A stretch of 64,000 nucleotides of DNA from Pseudomonas sp. MM223 (GCA_947090765.1 OX352322.1:5253501-5317500), one strand, 5' to 3'; positions 1 to 10,269 are shown, counted from the stretch's first letter. The notes: generated by a model not told the origin, from the letters alone. Translations and numbers: made by a program.

Positions 1-154
1 CTTCGCTGGAAACCTTGGGCAGGTCGACCTTCACGCCCTGGTTGAGCATGGGCGCCGTCACCATGAAGATGACCAGCAGCACCAGCATCACGTCGATGTA
101 GGGCACCACGTTCATCTCGGCGACGGGCTTGCGTTTGTGGCGAACTCGGGCCAT
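1..154 (-). CDS. tolR: TolR, N-terminal part (cut by window edge)
   Basis: This is the first 51 residues of the inner-membrane ExbD/TolR protein of the Tol-Pal envelope-maintenance system, which helps use the proton motive force for outer-membrane invagination at division. The start is ATG at 152-154. A basic N-terminus ([10 protein letters not shown]) is followed by [20 protein letters not shown], the single membrane helix carrying the conserved Asp of the proton path, and then the start of the periplasmic domain ([13 protein letters not shown]). It lies 14 bp downstream of tolQ on the same strand, the usual tolQ-tolR order. The C-terminal part lies outside the window. Confidence 0.93.
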   Translation of the reverse strand, partial: MARVRHKRKPVAEMNVVPYIDVMLVLLVIFMVTAPMLNQGVKVDLPKVSSE

Positions 155-168
155 GGGCTTCTACCTGA

Positions 169-864
169 TTACTCTTCGCTGGTGTGCACTTTGCGGTGCA
201 GGATCGCCTGGAACTCGTCGGCGAAGGTGTAGTAACGACCGATCAGCACTTCGCTGCGCGCGGCAAAACGGTTGTAGGCGATAACCGCCGGGATTGCTGC
301 GAACAGGCCGATGGCGGTGGCGATCAGCGCTTCGGCGATACCCGGGGCAACAGTGGCCAGGGTGGCCTGCTGGGCGCTGGCCAGGCCGCGGAAGGAGTTC
401 ATGATCCCCCATACGGTACCGAACAGGCCGATGTATGGGCTGGTGGAACCGACAGTGGCCAGGAACGGCAGGCTCTGCTCGAGTTTTTCTTCCTCGCGCG
501 AAATGGCCACGCGCATGGCACGGCCAACGCCTTCCATGACCGCGTCCGGGTCAACGCCCGGCTGCTGACGCAGGCGCGAGAATTCCTTGAAGCCGGCACG
601 GAACACCTGCTCGACACCAGAGTCCGGGTCTGGATTGCTGCCTGCCTGGCGGTACAGCTTGGACAGGTCAATGCCCGACCAGAAGCGTTCCTCGAAGGCA
701 TCCAGTGCACGACGACCGGCGCGCAGCATGGTGCTGCGCTGGAAAATCATGATCCATGAGGTGACCGAGGCGGCCACCAGGGTCAGCATTACCAGCTGTA
801 CCACCACGCTGGCATTGCTGACCAGACTCCACATGGAGGTATGGTCGACGACGTTAGCTTCCAC
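169..864 (-). CDS. tolQ: Tol-Pal system protein TolQ
   Basis: A 231-residue inner-membrane proton-channel subunit of the MotA/TolQ/ExbB family, which works with TolR to energise TolA. Three hydrophobic helices are visible at about residues 17-42, 132-160 and 175-198, with the conserved glycine-rich family segment [13 protein letters not shown] in the second. The start is GTG at 862-864, chosen because the family N-terminus ([13 protein letters not shown]) begins there and an AGGAGA ribosome-binding site lies just upstream. It follows ybgC directly and precedes tolR, so the three are one operon. Length is normal for Pseudomonas TolQ. Confidence 0.95.
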   Translation of the reverse strand: MEANVVDHTSMWSLVSNASVVVQLVMLTLVAASVTSWIMIFQRSTMLRAGRRALDAFEERFWSGIDLSKLYRQAGSNPDPDSGVEQVFRAGFKEFSRLRQQPGVDPDAVMEGVGRAMRVAISREEEKLEQSLPFLATVGSTSPYIGLFGTVWGIMNSFRGLASAQQATLATVAPGIAEALIATAIGLFAAIPAVIAYNRFAARSEVLIGRYYTFADEFQAILHRKVHTSEE

Positions 865-866
865 GC

Positions 867-1320
867 TTATTCTCCTGCATTCGATTGATTACCCGAGCCG
901 TCCGCCGCAAAGGCGTCGCGCAGCTGGGGGGTATGGCTCGGGGTTTGAAAGTGTCGGCGCGCACGGCGGCCACCAGGAACTGCCCTTCGCAGAGCAGCGC
1001 TTCATCCTTTTCCCGCCAGACCTGCTGTACAAAACGCAGGCTGGCGCGATTGAGTTCAAGTACTTGCGCGGTCACCCGCAACTCGTCATCCAGCCGCGCC
1101 GGCGCGTGATAACGCGCTTCGCTGGAATGGACCACGAACAGCAGGTTGTCTTCGGCCAGCTGCGACTGGGAAAAACCCAGGTGCCGCAGGCGCTCGGTGC
1201 GCGCGCGCTCCATGAATTTCAGGTAGTTGACGTAATACACCACGCCGCCCGCATCGGTATCTTCGTAATAGACGCGACAACGGTGAGCGAACGGTTCGAG
1301 CTTCGATTTTGCGCGCGCAT
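867..1320 (-). CDS. ybgC: YbgC acyl-CoA thioesterase, frame disrupted twice
   Basis: A hot-dog-fold thioesterase that heads the tol-pal operon. The core ([11 protein letters not shown] with the catalytic Asp, then [14 protein letters not shown]) reads in one frame, but no ATG, GTG or TTG opens that frame before the motif. An ATG at 1320 gives the usual N-terminus MRAQ only if one base is added to the A-run (T-run on the plus strand, 1307-1310). At the 3' end the read frame runs into tolQ, whereas adding one base to the six-G run at 926-931 gives a tail ending in a stop at 867-869, two bases before tolQ. Both defects sit in homopolymers, so I infer consensus errors. The second correction is less certain, because the C-terminus is variable in this family. 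Confidence 0.8.
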
Positions 1321-1445
1321 ACTCTAGTGCTTACTCCTCAGCTTGCCAATCCGCTGTGGCAACTGTTTTTTCTTCATTAATGTCTTATTGCCAGCGCACC
1401 TTGGGCATGCCAGCGGTAGGACCACGAAAAGCTGCTTTTGATCTG

Positions 1446-2492
1446 TCATTCATCGCCTGGCTCGGAAAAATCACCGCCCTCCCCCAAACGCCCGGGAATA
1501 TTCAGGCCAAAGTGCAGATAAGCATGCCGGGTGACCACACGGCCGCGCGGCGTGCGCATGATGTAGCCCTGCTGGATCAGGTAAGGCTCCAGCACGTCTT
1601 CGATGGTATGACGCTCTTCGCTGATGGCCGCCGCCAGGTTGTCCACGCCCACCGGGCCGCCATCGAACTTCTCGATCATGGTCAGCAGCAGGCGGCGGTC
1701 GGAATGGTCGAAACCACGCTCGTCGACGTCCAGCAGGTTCAGCGCCATATCCGCTACGGCCTTGGTGATCTGGCCCTTGCCGCGCACCTCGGCGTAGTCA
1801 CGCACGCGGCGCAGCAGGCGGTTGGCGATACGCGGCGTGCCACGTGCACGCCGGGCAATCTCGTAGGCGCCCTGGTCTTCGATGACCAGGCCAAGGATGT
1901 TGGCCGAACGGCTGACGATGGTGGCCAGGTCCTTGTCGCTATAGAACTCCAGGCGCTGGACGATACCAAAGCGGTCACGCAACGGGTTGGTGAGCATGCC
2001 GGCACGGGTGGTAGCCCCTACCAGGGTAAACGGCGGCAGGTCGAGCTTGATCGAACGGGCTGCAGGGCCTTCACCGATCATGATGTCGAGCTGGAAGTCC
2101 TCCATGGCCGGGTACAGCACCTCTTCGACGACCGGCGACAGCCGGTGGATCTCGTCGATGAACAACACGTCGTGTGGTTCGAGGTTGGTCAGCATGGCGG
2201 CCAGGTCACCGGGGCGCTCGAGAATCGGCCCCGAAGTGCTCTTCACCGACACACCCATCTCATGGGCAATGATGTTGGCCAGGGTGGTCTTGCCCAGCCC
2301 CGGCGGGCCGAAGATCAGCGTATGGTCGAGCGACTCGCTGCGGCCACGGGCGGCCTGGATGAACAACGCCATCTGCTCGCGCACCACCGGCTGGCCAATG
2401 TAGTCATCCAGGCTCAGCGGGCGAATCGCACGGTCCTGGACCTCTTCGCGGTCGCGGCCGCTGGCGGCGATCAGGCGGTCGGCTTCGATCAC
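1446..2492 (-). CDS. ruvB: Holliday junction branch migration ATPase RuvB
   Basis: A 348-residue AAA+ motor that drives branch migration of Holliday junctions with RuvA. Visible are Walker [12 protein letters not shown] (about residue 65), Walker [10 protein letters not shown] (about residue 112), the sensor/arginine-finger region [18 protein letters not shown], and a C-terminal winged helix that includes [11 protein letters not shown]. Its start overlaps the ruvA stop by 4 bp, indicating translational coupling. Length matches the Pseudomonas family. The ruvA-ruvB pair follows ruvC on the same strand. Confidence 0.97.
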   Translation of the reverse strand: MIEADRLIAASGRDREEVQDRAIRPLSLDDYIGQPVVREQMALFIQAARGRSESLDHTLIFGPPGLGKTTLANIIAHEMGVSVKSTSGPILERPGDLAAMLTNLEPHDVLFIDEIHRLSPVVEEVLYPAMEDFQLDIMIGEGPAARSIKLDLPPFTLVGATTRAGMLTNPLRDRFGIVQRLEFYSDKDLATIVSRSANILGLVIEDQGAYEIARRARGTPRIANRLLRRVRDYAEVRGKGQITKAVADMALNLLDVDERGFDHSDRRLLLTMIEKFDGGPVGVDNLAAAISEERHTIEDVLEPYLIQQGYIMRTPRGRVVTRHAYLHFGLNIPGRLGEGGDFSEPGDE

Positions 2493-3106
2493 TTGGTAAT
2501 CATCCCTTTCAGGCTGCGGCGGATCAGTTCTTCACTGCTCAGGCCGGCCTTGTCCTTGATCGCGGCGATCGCCTTGCTGGCCTCCTGCGGCTTGTAGCCC
2601 AGCGAGACCAAGGCGCTGACGGCATCAGCCTCGGCGCTGGACTCGCTGGCGGCCGGCAGCGGGCCATCGGACACCAGGGTAAACATGGCCGGGGAAGTTT
2701 CCCAGGCCTTGAAGCGGTCCTTGAGCTCTACCAGCAGGCGTTCGGCGGTTTTTTTGCCGACACCGGGTACGCGCACCAGGGCCGACGTGTCCTGGGCCTG
2801 TACGCAGCGCACCAGCTCGTCCACTTCCAGCCCGGACATCAGCGCCAGGGCCAGCTTTGGCCCTACGCCGTTCAGACGGATCAGCTCGCGGAACAGCTCG
2901 CGCTCGCGTTTTTCGGCAAAGCCGTAGAGCAAGTGCGCGTCTTCGCGCACGACCAGATGGGTGTGCACGGTGACGGTCTCGCCCACTTTGGGCAGACGGT
3001 ACAGCGTGGTCATGGGAACTTCCAGTTCATATCCCACGCCGTTGACGTCGATAATCAGGTGCGGCGGCTGTTTCTCCGCCAGGGTGCCGCGCAAACGTCC
3101 AATCAC
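2489..3106 (-). CDS. ruvA: Holliday junction branch migration protein RuvA
   Basis: A 205-residue tetrameric Holliday-junction-binding subunit. It shows the N-terminal OB domain ([21 protein letters not shown]), tandem helix-hairpin-helix motifs ([15 protein letters not shown] and [16 protein letters not shown]), a low-complexity linker near residues 135-160, and the C-terminal RuvB-binding domain ([16 protein letters not shown]). It overlaps ruvB by 4 bp and starts 109 bp after ruvC. I see no LexA box upstream, so SOS control is not evident here. Confidence 0.96.
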   Translation of the reverse strand: MIGRLRGTLAEKQPPHLIIDVNGVGYELEVPMTTLYRLPKVGETVTVHTHLVVREDAHLLYGFAEKRERELFRELIRLNGVGPKLALALMSGLEVDELVRCVQAQDTSALVRVPGVGKKTAERLLVELKDRFKAWETSPAMFTLVSDGPLPAASESSAEADAVSALVSLGYKPQEASKAIAAIKDKAGLSSEELIRRSLKGMITK

Positions 3107-3215
3107 GTTCCGATCCTTCCTCTCGGGGAGCCGGTCAAAGACCGCTCAACCCTATCAGCAAATGCAACGGGTGAACGCATCACCCGAACAAAATATGTAT
3201 CAGCGCATGAAGCGC

Positions 3216-3740
3216 CTACAGACGCAAGCGCCCGCCGCGTCGCCGTGCCGTGGCCAGGCCGTGCGGCACCAGGCTGGAACGGGTGTGCGCGTGGCACAGG
3301 GCGATGGCCAGGGCGTCGGAGGCGTCGATCTGCGGCTTTTGCGTCAATTTCAGCAAGTGCATGACCATCATCATCACCTGCTCCTTGTTTGCCCCACCGG
3401 TACCGGCCACCGCCTGCTTGACCTGCGTGGCACTGTATTCAGCGATTTCCAGGCCGGCTTCGGCGGCAGCGACGATAGCCGCGCCACGGGCCTGACCGAG
3501 TTTTAGCGCCGAGTCGGCATTGCGCGCCATGAACACCCGCTCGATGCCCATGGTCACGGGCTCGTGCTGGGCGATGATTTCACTGACACCACGAAAAACG
3601 ATCTGCAGCCGCTCGTGCAGCTCGCCGCTGCCGGTGCGGATACAGCCCGACGCCACGTACTCGCAACCACGGGCGGTCTGGCGTACTACGCCGTAACCGG
3701 TGATGCGCGAGCCGGGGTCGATACCAAGAATCAGAGTCAT
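3216..3740 (-). CDS. ruvC: Crossover junction endonuclease RuvC
   Basis: A 174-residue RNase H-fold resolvase that nicks Holliday junctions with RuvAB. The acidic catalytic residues are present in [10 protein letters not shown] (Asp near residue 8), GIERVF (Glu) and the C-terminal [14 protein letters not shown]. Full length for the family. It is preceded on its strand by pmpR, with a REP pair in the gap, and followed by ruvA. Confidence 0.96.
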   Translation of the reverse strand: MTLILGIDPGSRITGYGVVRQTARGCEYVASGCIRTGSGELHERLQIVFRGVSEIIAQHEPVTMGIERVFMARNADSALKLGQARGAAIVAAAEAGLEIAEYSATQVKQAVAGTGGANKEQVMMMVMHLLKLTQKPQIDASDALAIALCHAHTRSSLVPHGLATARRRGGRLRL

Positions 3741-3778
3741 AGTGCCTGTCGTTCAAAGCTCACGGTTCAAGACCATTA

Positions 3779-3895
3779 GGGCCGCTGCGCGACCCATCGC
3801 CGGCAAGCCAGCTCCCACAAGTACAGTGCAGACCTGAAAAAATGCACTGTACCTGTGGGAGCTGGCTTGCCGGCGATGGGCTGCGCAGCGGCCCC
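3779..3895. repeat. REP pair (inverted), GCCGGCAAGCCAG subfamily
   Basis: Two long inverted arms, each holding GCCGGCAAGCCAGCTCCCAC or its complement, flank a short loop containing a second small inverted repeat (GTACAGTGCA / TGCACTGTAC). The element fills the gap between pmpR and ruvC. The same arms recur near 20397, 46328 and 49459, so this is a dispersed P. putida REP/BIME element. The transcript could fold into a large hairpin between the two genes. Confidence 0.9.
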
Positions 3896-3928
3896 AATAG
3901 CAGCCTTGACGCGAAGGGTCAGGAGACC

Positions 3929-4675
3929 TTAGCCGATATTTTCCATGATCTCGTCGGAAATCTGGGCATTGGAGTAGACGTTCTGCACGTCATCCAGGTC
4001 TTCGAGCATGTCGATCAGCTTGAGCACCTTTTCGGCACCGTCCTGGTCGAGCTCGGCGCTGGTGGTCGGCTGCATGACGATTTCCGCGTCAACAGCCTTG
4101 AAGCCCGCCTCTTCCAGTGCATTACGCACGGCGTAGAAGCTGTTGAACGAGGTGAACACGTCGAACGAGCCGTCATCGTTGGCCACCACGTCGTCGGCAT
4201 CGGCCTCCATTGCCGCCTCCATCAACGCGTCTTCTTCCACGCCGGGGGCAAAGCTGATCTGGCCTTTGCGCTCGAACAGGTAGGCCACCGAACCGTCGGT
4301 ACCCAGGTTGCCGCCACACTTGGTGAAGGCATGACGCACGGCGGCAGCGGTACGGTTGCGGTTGTCGGTCATGGCTTCGACCATGATCGCCACACCACCC
4401 GGGCCATAACCTTCGTAGCTGAGCTCTTCGACGTTGTCGCTTTCATTGGTGCCAGCACCACGGGCCACGGCACGATCGATGATGTCGCGGCTCATGTTGG
4501 CGCCCAGTGCCTTGTCCAGCGCCAGACGCAGGCGTGGGTTGGATGCCGGATCAGGGCCGCCCTGTTTGGCAGCGACCGTCAGCTCGCGGATCCACTTGGT
4601 GAAGACCTTGCCTCTCTTGGCATCCTGGCGCTCTTTGCGGTGCTTGATGTTCGCCCACTTGGAATGACCAGCCAT
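3929..4675 (-). CDS. pmpR: YebC/PmpR family protein
   Basis: A 248-residue YebC/PmpR family protein. The signature N-terminus [20 protein letters not shown] and the central [19 protein letters not shown] are present, with acidic domains after that ([14 protein letters not shown] at the C-terminus). In P. aeruginosa the orthologue was described as a repressor of quinolone signalling (PmpR); the wider YebC family is now linked to ribosome and translation control. It lies between aspS and ruvC, as in other pseudomonads. Confidence 0.93.
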   Translation of the reverse strand: MAGHSKWANIKHRKERQDAKRGKVFTKWIRELTVAAKQGGPDPASNPRLRLALDKALGANMSRDIIDRAVARGAGTNESDNVEELSYEGYGPGGVAIMVEAMTDNRNRTAAAVRHAFTKCGGNLGTDGSVAYLFERKGQISFAPGVEEDALMEAAMEADADDVVANDDGSFDVFTSFNSFYAVRNALEEAGFKAVDAEIVMQPTTSAELDQDGAEKVLKLIDMLEDLDDVQNVYSNAQISDEIMENIG

Positions 4676-4708
4676 AACGACTCCGAATCCTTTGAATCAC
4701 AAACAGCC

Positions 4709-4783
4709 CCGCCCCTGTACGGGGCGGGACGGGAAAATACCTGCGCCGAAACGCAAAGGCGCATCCATGTGGATGCGCCCGGG
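4709..4783. terminator. Two GC-rich hairpins after aspS
   Basis: The aspS-pmpR gap holds the inverted repeats CCCGCCCC-TGTA-GGGGCGGG (about 4711-4731) and GGCGCATCC-ATGT-GGATGCGCC (about 4758-4779). On the minus strand each is followed by only a few T residues. They could attenuate rather than fully stop transcription from aspS into pmpR. Confidence 0.5.
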
Positions 4784-4789
4784 GACCGC

Positions 4790-6565
4790 TTACTCGACCT
4801 TGGTCTGTTCGCGCAGTCGGATGTGCAGCTCGCGCAGGGCCTTCGCGTCAACCAGGCCAGGGGCCTGGGTCATGACGCACGCAGCGCTCTGGGTTTTCGG
4901 GAAGGCGATGACTTCACGAATCGACTGGGCGCCGGTCATCAGCATGACCAGACGGTCCAGGCCGAAGGCCAGACCACCGTGAGGCGGTGCGCCAAATTTC
5001 AGGGCGTCAAGCAGGAAGCCGAACTTCTCTTCCTGCTCTTCGGCTTCGATACCCAGCAGGCGGAACACAGCCTGTTGCATCTCTTTACGGTGGATACGGA
5101 TCGAACCGCCACCCAGCTCGGTGCCGTTCAGCACCATGTCGTAGGCACGGGACAAGGCTGTGGCCGGGTTGGCCTCAAGCTCTTCCGGGCTGCACTTAGG
5201 CGCGGTGAACGGGTGGTGCAGCGCGGTGAAGCTGCCGTCTTCGTTCTCTTCGAACATCGGGAAGTCGACGACCCACATCGGCGCCCACTCACAGGTCAGC
5301 AGCTCGAAGTCGTGACCCAGGCGGATACGCAGCGCGCCCAGGGCTTCGCTGACTACCTTGAACTTGTCGGCACCGAAGAACACGATGTCGCCGTCTACAG
5401 CGCCAACGCGGTCGAGGATGTTGTTGAGGTTGGCCTCAGGGATGTTCTTGACGATCGGCGACTGCAGGCCTTCAACGCCTTTGGCGCGCTCGTTGACCTT
5501 GATGTAGGCCAGGCCCTTGGCACCGTAGATGCCGACGAACTTGGTGTACTCGTCGATCTTGCTGCGCGGCATGCTGGCACCGCCTGGCAGGCGCAGGGCG
5601 GTTACGCGGCACTTCGGATCGTTGGCCGGGCCGGCGAACACCTTGAAGTCTACGTCCTTCAGCTGATCGGCAACGTCGACCAGTTCCAGCGGGTTACGCA
5701 GGTCTGGCTTGTCGGAGCCGTAGCGGCGCATGGCCTCTTCGAAGGTCATGTGCGGGAATTCGCCGAACTCCAGGTCCAGCACTTCCTTGAACAGCTTGCG
5801 GATCATGCTTTCGGTCAGGCCCATGATCTCGCTTTCATCGAGGAAGCTGGTCTCGATGTCGATCTGGGTGAATTCTGGCTGGCGATCGGCACGCAGGTCT
5901 TCGTCACGGAAGCACTTGGCGATCTGGTAGTAGCGGTCGAAGCCGGCGACCATCAGCAGTTGCTTGAACAGCTGAGGCGACTGCGGCAGGGCGAAGAAGC
6001 TACCGGCATGGGTACGGCTTGGTACCAGGTAGTCACGCGCACCTTCCGGGGTGGCACGGGTCAGGATCGGCGTTTCGACGTCGAGGAAGCCGTTTTCGTC
6101 GAGGAAGCGGCGGATGCTGCTGGTAATACGCGAACGCAGGCGCAGCTTGTCGGCCATTTCTGGGCGACGCAGGTCGATGAAACGGTAGCGCAGGCGGGTT
6201 TCCTCGCCCACGTCGGAGTACTCGTTCAGCGGGAACGGCGGGGTTTCCGCTTCGTTGAGCACGTTCAGCTGGTAGCCGAGGATCTCGATGGCACCGGACG
6301 CCATGTTGGCATTCACCGCACCGTCAGGGCGCTTGCGGACCTTGCCGGTGATTTGCACGACGTATTCGCTGCGCACACGGTCGGCAGCGGCGAAGGTTTC
6401 GGCGCGATCCGGGTCGAACACGACCTGGGCCATGCCTTCGCGGTCACGGATGTCGAGGAAGATCACCCCGCCGTGGTCGCGGCGACGATGGACCCAGCCG
6501 CAAAGGGTGACTTCCTGGCCGTCCAGGCTCTCGTTCAGTTGGCCGCAATAATGGCTGCGCATCAT
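4790..6565 (-). CDS. aspS: Aspartyl-tRNA synthetase
   Basis: A 591-residue class II aminoacyl-tRNA synthetase of the bacterial type. It has an N-terminal OB-fold anticodon-binding domain ([20 protein letters not shown]), motif 2 in [20 protein letters not shown], a GAD insertion domain around residues 290-420, and motif 3 in [14 protein letters not shown]. In pseudomonads this enzyme is non-discriminating and also makes Asp-tRNA(Asn) for the GatCAB pathway (family knowledge, not visible here). Start ATG at 6563-6565; a second ATG lies one codon downstream. Confidence 0.96.
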   Translation of the reverse strand: MMRSHYCGQLNESLDGQEVTLCGWVHRRRDHGGVIFLDIRDREGMAQVVFDPDRAETFAAADRVRSEYVVQITGKVRKRPDGAVNANMASGAIEILGYQLNVLNEAETPPFPLNEYSDVGEETRLRYRFIDLRRPEMADKLRLRSRITSSIRRFLDENGFLDVETPILTRATPEGARDYLVPSRTHAGSFFALPQSPQLFKQLLMVAGFDRYYQIAKCFRDEDLRADRQPEFTQIDIETSFLDESEIMGLTESMIRKLFKEVLDLEFGEFPHMTFEEAMRRYGSDKPDLRNPLELVDVADQLKDVDFKVFAGPANDPKCRVTALRLPGGASMPRSKIDEYTKFVGIYGAKGLAYIKVNERAKGVEGLQSPIVKNIPEANLNNILDRVGAVDGDIVFFGADKFKVVSEALGALRIRLGHDFELLTCEWAPMWVVDFPMFEENEDGSFTALHHPFTAPKCSPEELEANPATALSRAYDMVLNGTELGGGSIRIHRKEMQQAVFRLLGIEAEEQEEKFGFLLDALKFGAPPHGGLAFGLDRLVMLMTGAQSIREVIAFPKTQSAACVMTQAPGLVDAKALRELHIRLREQTKVE

Positions 6566-6658
6566 GATGGTGGTTTCGCTTCTCGTGATTCGTGTATTCG
6601 GTGGAGGCCTTGGCCGCCCGGAGGGCTAATACTGCAAGACCCGGTCACAGCATTCAAC

Positions 6659-6880
6659 TCAGTCGGCCTTGTCGCCGCCTGCCAGATTCTTTTTCGCCCC
6701 GGTCTTGAAGTCGGTTTCGTACCAACCATTACCGCTCAGGCGGAAGCCTGGCACCGACAGCAGCTTCTTCAGCGCCGGCGCCTGGCAGGCCGGGCAATCG
6801 GTCAGCGGCGCGGCGCTGATCTTCTGCAGCACTTCCATGCGGTGCTCGCAGGACGCACATTGATAGTCATAAAGGGGCAT
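6659..6880 (-). CDS. FmdB-type zinc-ribbon protein
   Basis: A 73-residue small protein of the FmdB/CxxC_CxxC_SSSS regulatory family. Zinc-ribbon knuckles CASC (about residues 8-11) and CPAC (about 31-34) are visible in the typical opening MPLYDYQCASCEHRMEVLQ. The C-terminus is Lys/Gly-rich. It lies immediately upstream of aspS on the same strand, with a gap of about 93 bp, as in other pseudomonads. Molecular role is unknown. Confidence 0.88.
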   Translation of the reverse strand: MPLYDYQCASCEHRMEVLQKISAAPLTDCPACQAPALKKLLSVPGFRLSGNGWYETDFKTGAKKNLAGGDKAD

Positions 6881-6972
6881 GGGTGTCTCTCGTCAACCAT
6901 AACGCTGGCTGCCGGGGCAGCAAAAAGCGGGATTATATATGGTTAGCAAGCACTGCGCAGCCCGCCAGGCGA

Positions 6973-7302
6973 TCAGCGCACACTTGGCGGGTCTTGCAGC
7001 CACGCCACGCAGATTACCCGGATCAGCCCACTGAAGTTGCGCACCCCGCCCTGGCGCAGGTGCACTTCGCGGTCCACATAGGACAACACCGCACTGACCG
7101 AACAGCGGTTGGCGGCAGCGATGCGCTCCAGTATGCCCCAGTAGACGGCCTCTAGCCGCAGGCAGGTGGAAAAACCGTTGAGCCGCACCGAACGTGACAC
7201 CGGCTGTGTCTGCAACATGTCGAAATCCGCCTTGAACGGATCAATGCACTGCTTCCCTGGCCAACCGCCCTGGCCAGCCACACGTTTGCTCGCTTGCATC
7301 AT
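6973..7302 (-). CDS. Ribbon-helix-helix domain protein
   Basis: A 109-residue protein containing SRSVRLNGFSTCLRLEAVYWGILERIAAANRCSV split over strand-helix-helix geometry typical of RHH_4 domains: a strand with alternating polar residues (SRSVRLNG), a long helix (LEAVYWGILERIAA), then a second short helix. Such domains bind DNA as dimers, usually as repressors or antitoxins. No partner toxin is adjacent. The N-terminal about 35 residues look unstructured, so an internal start is possible. Function unknown. Confidence 0.65.
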   Translation of the reverse strand: MMQASKRVAGQGGWPGKQCIDPFKADFDMLQTQPVSRSVRLNGFSTCLRLEAVYWGILERIAAANRCSVSAVLSYVDREVHLRQGGVRNFSGLIRVICVAWLQDPPSVR

Positions 7303-7412
7303 GCGCCCTACTTCCTCGTCACCGGTAACAGGTGACCTATGAAGCGCTGACGGGCGCCCTTAAAGCAGCGGCAAAACCTTCCTGCACAAAATTTGAAAGC
7401 TGACGCGACTAC

Positions 7413-7485
7413 TGTGGGAGCGGCTTTAGCCGCGAACACCGGCAAGCACCGCGGTGCCTGCTTCGCGGCTGAAGCCGCTCCCACA
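7413..7485. repeat. REP hairpin
   Basis: A near-perfect inverted repeat: TGTGGGAGCGGCTTTAGCCGC at the left is mirrored as GCGGCTGAAGCCGCTCCCAC at the right, with GCACCGCGGTGC at the centre. It sits between the RHH gene and the Dps-like gene and may act as a terminator or mRNA stabiliser. Confidence 0.85.
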
Positions 7486-7512
7486 GCGTCATGCGTGAGT
7501 CTTGAGCAACTT

Positions 7513-7986
7513 CTATTTACCGTCGAGCAATACCCGCAGCATCCACGCGGTTTTTTCGTGAACCTGCATGCGCTGGGTCAGCAAGTCGGCTGTCGGCTCG
7601 TCACTGACCTTGTCCACTACCGGGAAAATGCTGCGCGCAGTACGCACCACGGCCTCCTGGCCCTGGACCAACTGGCGGATCATCTCGTCCGCAGGGGGTA
7701 CGCCTTCCTCCTCCTTGATCGAGGAGTGGCGCGCATAAAATGCATACGACCCCGGCGCAGGAAAGCCCAGGGCACGGATGCGCTCGGCAATCGAATCGAC
7801 TGCCAACGCCAGTTCGTTGTACTGCTCTTCGAACATCAGGTGCAGGGTGCGGAACGACGGACCGGTGACGTTCCAGTGAAAGTTATGGGTTTTCAGATAC
7901 AGCACATAGGTATCCGACAACAGGCGGGACAGCCCATCGACGATGGACTTGCGATCTTCTTCACTGATACCGATATCGATTGCCAT
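7513..7986 (-). CDS. Dps-family ferritin-like protein
   Basis: A 157-residue miniferritin. The Dps signature is clear: [20 protein letters not shown] (ferroxidase His and neighbouring residues, about 33-52) followed by [22 protein letters not shown], with a closing helix [14 protein letters not shown]. It should form a dodecamer that oxidises and stores iron and protects DNA under stress. I chose the ATG at 7984-7986, preceded by GGGGAGCTTCA; an upstream start at 8004 has no good ribosome-binding site. Synteny with aspS, cold-shock gene and slyX is conserved in Pseudomonas. Confidence 0.9.
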   Translation of the reverse strand: MAIDIGISEEDRKSIVDGLSRLLSDTYVLYLKTHNFHWNVTGPSFRTLHLMFEEQYNELALAVDSIAERIRALGFPAPGSYAFYARHSSIKEEEGVPPADEMIRQLVQGQEAVVRTARSIFPVVDKVSDEPTADLLTQRMQVHEKTAWMLRVLLDGK

Positions 7987-8266
7987 TGAAGCTCCCCTTT
8001 CCATAAGGCTTGAGACTCAAGCGGTCGCCGACCACTGTAGCAACACTTGACCCACACCGCCCGTGACATGGCGCAACACATCGCCCGGCGAGGCCTGCGG
8101 TTTGAGTAGGCCTCGGCTTTGCTGTTAAATAGGCACCGTGCCACCCGTGCGGACTGTCATTGCCGGGTGCATAGGCTGGCTTGCCACGTTTTCGCGTTCT
8201 ACACCTCATGCGCACCGTGCTGCCAGCTCTTCCTGTGATCGGCCTTATCAACTGTGAGCCAACCCC

Positions 8267-8860
8267 ATGTTCAAGATCGTCCATCTGGTGACGGGCGTGG
8301 CAGCCTTGCTGCTATCGCTCCTACCCAGCCTGAAAACCGAAGCGACACCCTTCCTGCAGCAACCCGACGCGGTCTACCTGGCCCTGCTCGGCCTGCTCAA
8401 CCTGGTCCTGGCCCCGGTCGTGCCGCTGTACTACCGCGGCGCCCGGCAGCAACTGCAGCACCTTGCCTGCGCCCTGCTGGTAGTGGCTGTGGTGCTGCAA
8501 ACCCTGACGCTGCTGGCCCGCCCGGAAATGGGCAACCTCGCTGCAATGGTCTGCGCGGCACTGGCCGTGGCCCTGCACCTCGCGGTGGGCTTTGCCCGCA
8601 GCCCGCGCAAGGCACGCAGCAGCCAGCATACCGCCCAGGATAATGGCAACCGTGATACCGGCACCGTAAAGTGGTTCAACACGTCGAAAGGCTTTGGTTT
8701 CATCTCCCGCGATTCGGGTGATGACATCTTCGTGCACTTTCGCGCCATTCGCGGCGAAGGCCACCGTATTCTGGTCGAAGGCCAGCGCGTGGAGTTTTCG
8801 GTAATGCACCGCGACAAAGGCCTGCAGGCCGAGGATGTGGTTGCGGTGACTCGCCGCTGA
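8267..8860 (+). CDS. Membrane-anchored cold-shock-domain protein
   Basis: 197 residues. The N-terminal half (about 1-115) has three hydrophobic segments: [35 protein letters not shown] and [16 protein letters not shown] plus a following helix. After a basic linker (SPRKARSSQ) comes a complete cold-shock domain at about 130-197 with RNP1 KGFGFISRD and RNP2 DIFVHFRAI. The architecture implies a membrane-tethered nucleic-acid chaperone. It is the only plus-strand gene among its neighbours. Function beyond the domain is unknown. Confidence 0.88.
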   Translation: MFKIVHLVTGVAALLLSLLPSLKTEATPFLQQPDAVYLALLGLLNLVLAPVVPLYYRGARQQLQHLACALLVVAVVLQTLTLLARPEMGNLAAMVCAALAVALHLAVGFARSPRKARSSQHTAQDNGNRDTGTVKWFNTSKGFGFISRDSGDDIFVHFRAIRGEGHRILVEGQRVEFSVMHRDKGLQAEDVVAVTRR

Positions 8861-8880
8861 TTCTCTTGCAATAGCCCTCC

Positions 8881-8910
8881 CTGCGGGAGCGGGCATGCCC
8901 GCTCCCGCAG
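8881..8910. terminator. Perfect 30-bp palindrome between convergent genes
   Basis: Each 15-base half (CTGCGGGAGCGGGCA and its exact complement) pairs without mismatch. It lies 21 bp after the cold-shock gene and 41 bp from the slyX stop, between convergent genes. It is probably a bidirectional terminator or single REP-like hairpin, though no U-tract follows on either side. Confidence 0.6.
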
Positions 8911-8950
8911 GATTCGTGTTCCAGCAATACAGGCACTCCGGCCAAGTGGC

Positions 8951-9157
8951 TCAATAATGCGGCGGCGGCGCCTCTTCCCCTTCGCTGCCGTATTGGCCGA
9001 CCATCTCTTCATAACGCTTGAGCAACTCGGCCATCTGCAATTGCAGCCGCTCGATCACGCGCCCTTGCTCGACCACCACGTCATTCAGCGCCTGGATGGT
9101 GTCATCCTGGAACGCCTGGCGGGTTTCCAGCTCGACAATATTTGATTCCAGCGACAT
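8951..9157 (-). CDS. slyX: SlyX-like coiled-coil protein
   Basis: 68 residues: [28 protein letters not shown] followed by a heptad-rich helix and the family tail ending APPPHY. This matches SlyX, a small coiled-coil protein of unknown function. The start is ATG at 9155-9157, just past the HIT gene stop at 9159-9161. A longer reading to 9286 would run inside the HIT gene and is not supported. Confidence 0.88.
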   Translation of the reverse strand: MSLESNIVELETRQAFQDDTIQALNDVVVEQGRVIERLQLQMAELLKRYEEMVGQYGSEGEEAPPPHY

Positions 9158-9158
9158 G

Positions 9159-9578
9159 TCAGGCCTCCTGGTAGCCGGCAAGTTGCAGCCCACGCAAGCG
9201 CTGGCGAACGGCCTGCAACTGGTCGTCGCTGTAAGCCAAGGCCGGGCACTTGCCCCATACCGGTGCCGGCCAGGCAGCGTCGTCACGCTGGCGTACGATC
9301 ACGTGCATATGCAACTGGCTGACCACATTGCCCAGGGTGGCCACGTTCATCTTGTCGGCGCCGTAGCTGGCCTTCAGCGCTTCAGCCAGCAGGGTGGTTT
9401 CTTGCCACAGCTGTTGTTGCTCCGCCGCATTCAGCTCGAACACTTCGCTGATGCCAGCGCGCTTTGGCACCAGGATGAACCATGGGTAGTTGGCATCCTT
9501 GCTCAGCAGCAGCTGGCACAACGCAAACTCCCCAAGCACCAGGGAATCCTGCTGCAAACGCGAATCCAGGACGAACAC
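9159..9578 (-). CDS. HIT family nucleotide hydrolase-like protein
   Basis: 139 residues of the histidine-triad superfamily. The substrate loop and active site read [21 protein letters not shown], placing the nucleophilic His in HMHV at about residue 98. The canonical triad His-x-His-x-His is here His-Met-His-Val-Ile, so the last His is replaced. This is typical of a Pseudomonas subgroup annotated as HIT domain proteins. Substrate unknown. It forms a two-gene unit with slyX. Confidence 0.85.
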   Translation of the reverse strand: MFVLDSRLQQDSLVLGEFALCQLLLSKDANYPWFILVPKRAGISEVFELNAAEQQQLWQETTLLAEALKASYGADKMNVATLGNVVSQLHMHVIVRQRDDAAWPAPVWGKCPALAYSDDQLQAVRQRLRGLQLAGYQEA

Positions 9579-10269
9579 GGCATATCTCCTTCAGGCAAAA
9601 CCATCCCGCTTCAAGCGGAAAACAGGCCTGCAAGGATACCTTGCACACTCCCGGTAACACAGCGCTACTTTTCGCACCAAAATGAGGCCACCTGCGCACC
9701 GTCACCACACTTGCCACCACACAAATGACTCTGGATGAACAAGTTGCGGTAACACATTGACTTTCATGGCAGCTTTTTAAATTTTAATGATTCTCGACTC
9801 CAACATCCCCTCAGACAGCCTTCGCCCCGTGTTTACGGCACTTTCCGACCCTCGGTAGCAGGTTTTGTGAAAATTTCATGAAGTGTTGCGAATTTTGAGC
9901 ACGCTTGTTGCATTCACTTCACAGCAAGTCGGCACGACATCTGCAATGGCAGCTGTACGCGACAAATAACAACAGCGGCATTGGTTACCAGGGAGTTTCC
10001 TTAGCCAGAATCCGTAGTTACAGATTCGTTACGGCGAAAGGCACAACGCTGGCGTTATACGGCCCATAACCCGGGGCGTGATTTGCGACATGGAAATACC
10101 TAAAAGCGACATGGTAAAAAAGTTCCGAAAAGAGTCTTTATAGCCATATCGCCAACAACAGTCAGCGTGCTATACATTTTCGCCGACATAACAAGAAAGA
10201 GCTGCACCCTATAACTAAAACACTTGGGCGCAGCGGTACTCTTCCTAAAAACCAAAGGAGCAAATCACG
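9579..10269. other. Long gene-free upstream region of the OprD porin
   Basis: About 690 bp without a convincing gene, more AT-rich than the surroundings (stretches such as TTTTTAAATTTTAATGATT near 9775). A short imperfect inverted repeat lies near 10013-10035 (CCGTA / TACGG). I could not identify a promoter hexamer pair with confidence. The ribosome-binding site AAAGGAG precedes the porin at 10254-10260. Likely holds the porin promoter and a long leader. Confidence 0.5.

Noticed and set aside
3107..3215. SOS box before ruvA
   Set aside because: No CTG-N10-CAG with AT-rich centre is present in the gap; the only convincing LexA box is at dinB.
3842..6946. A 1034-residue plus-strand reading frame opposite pmpR and aspS
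   Set aside because: It is the antisense shadow of two conserved genes in GC-rich DNA; no family motif or ribosome-binding site.
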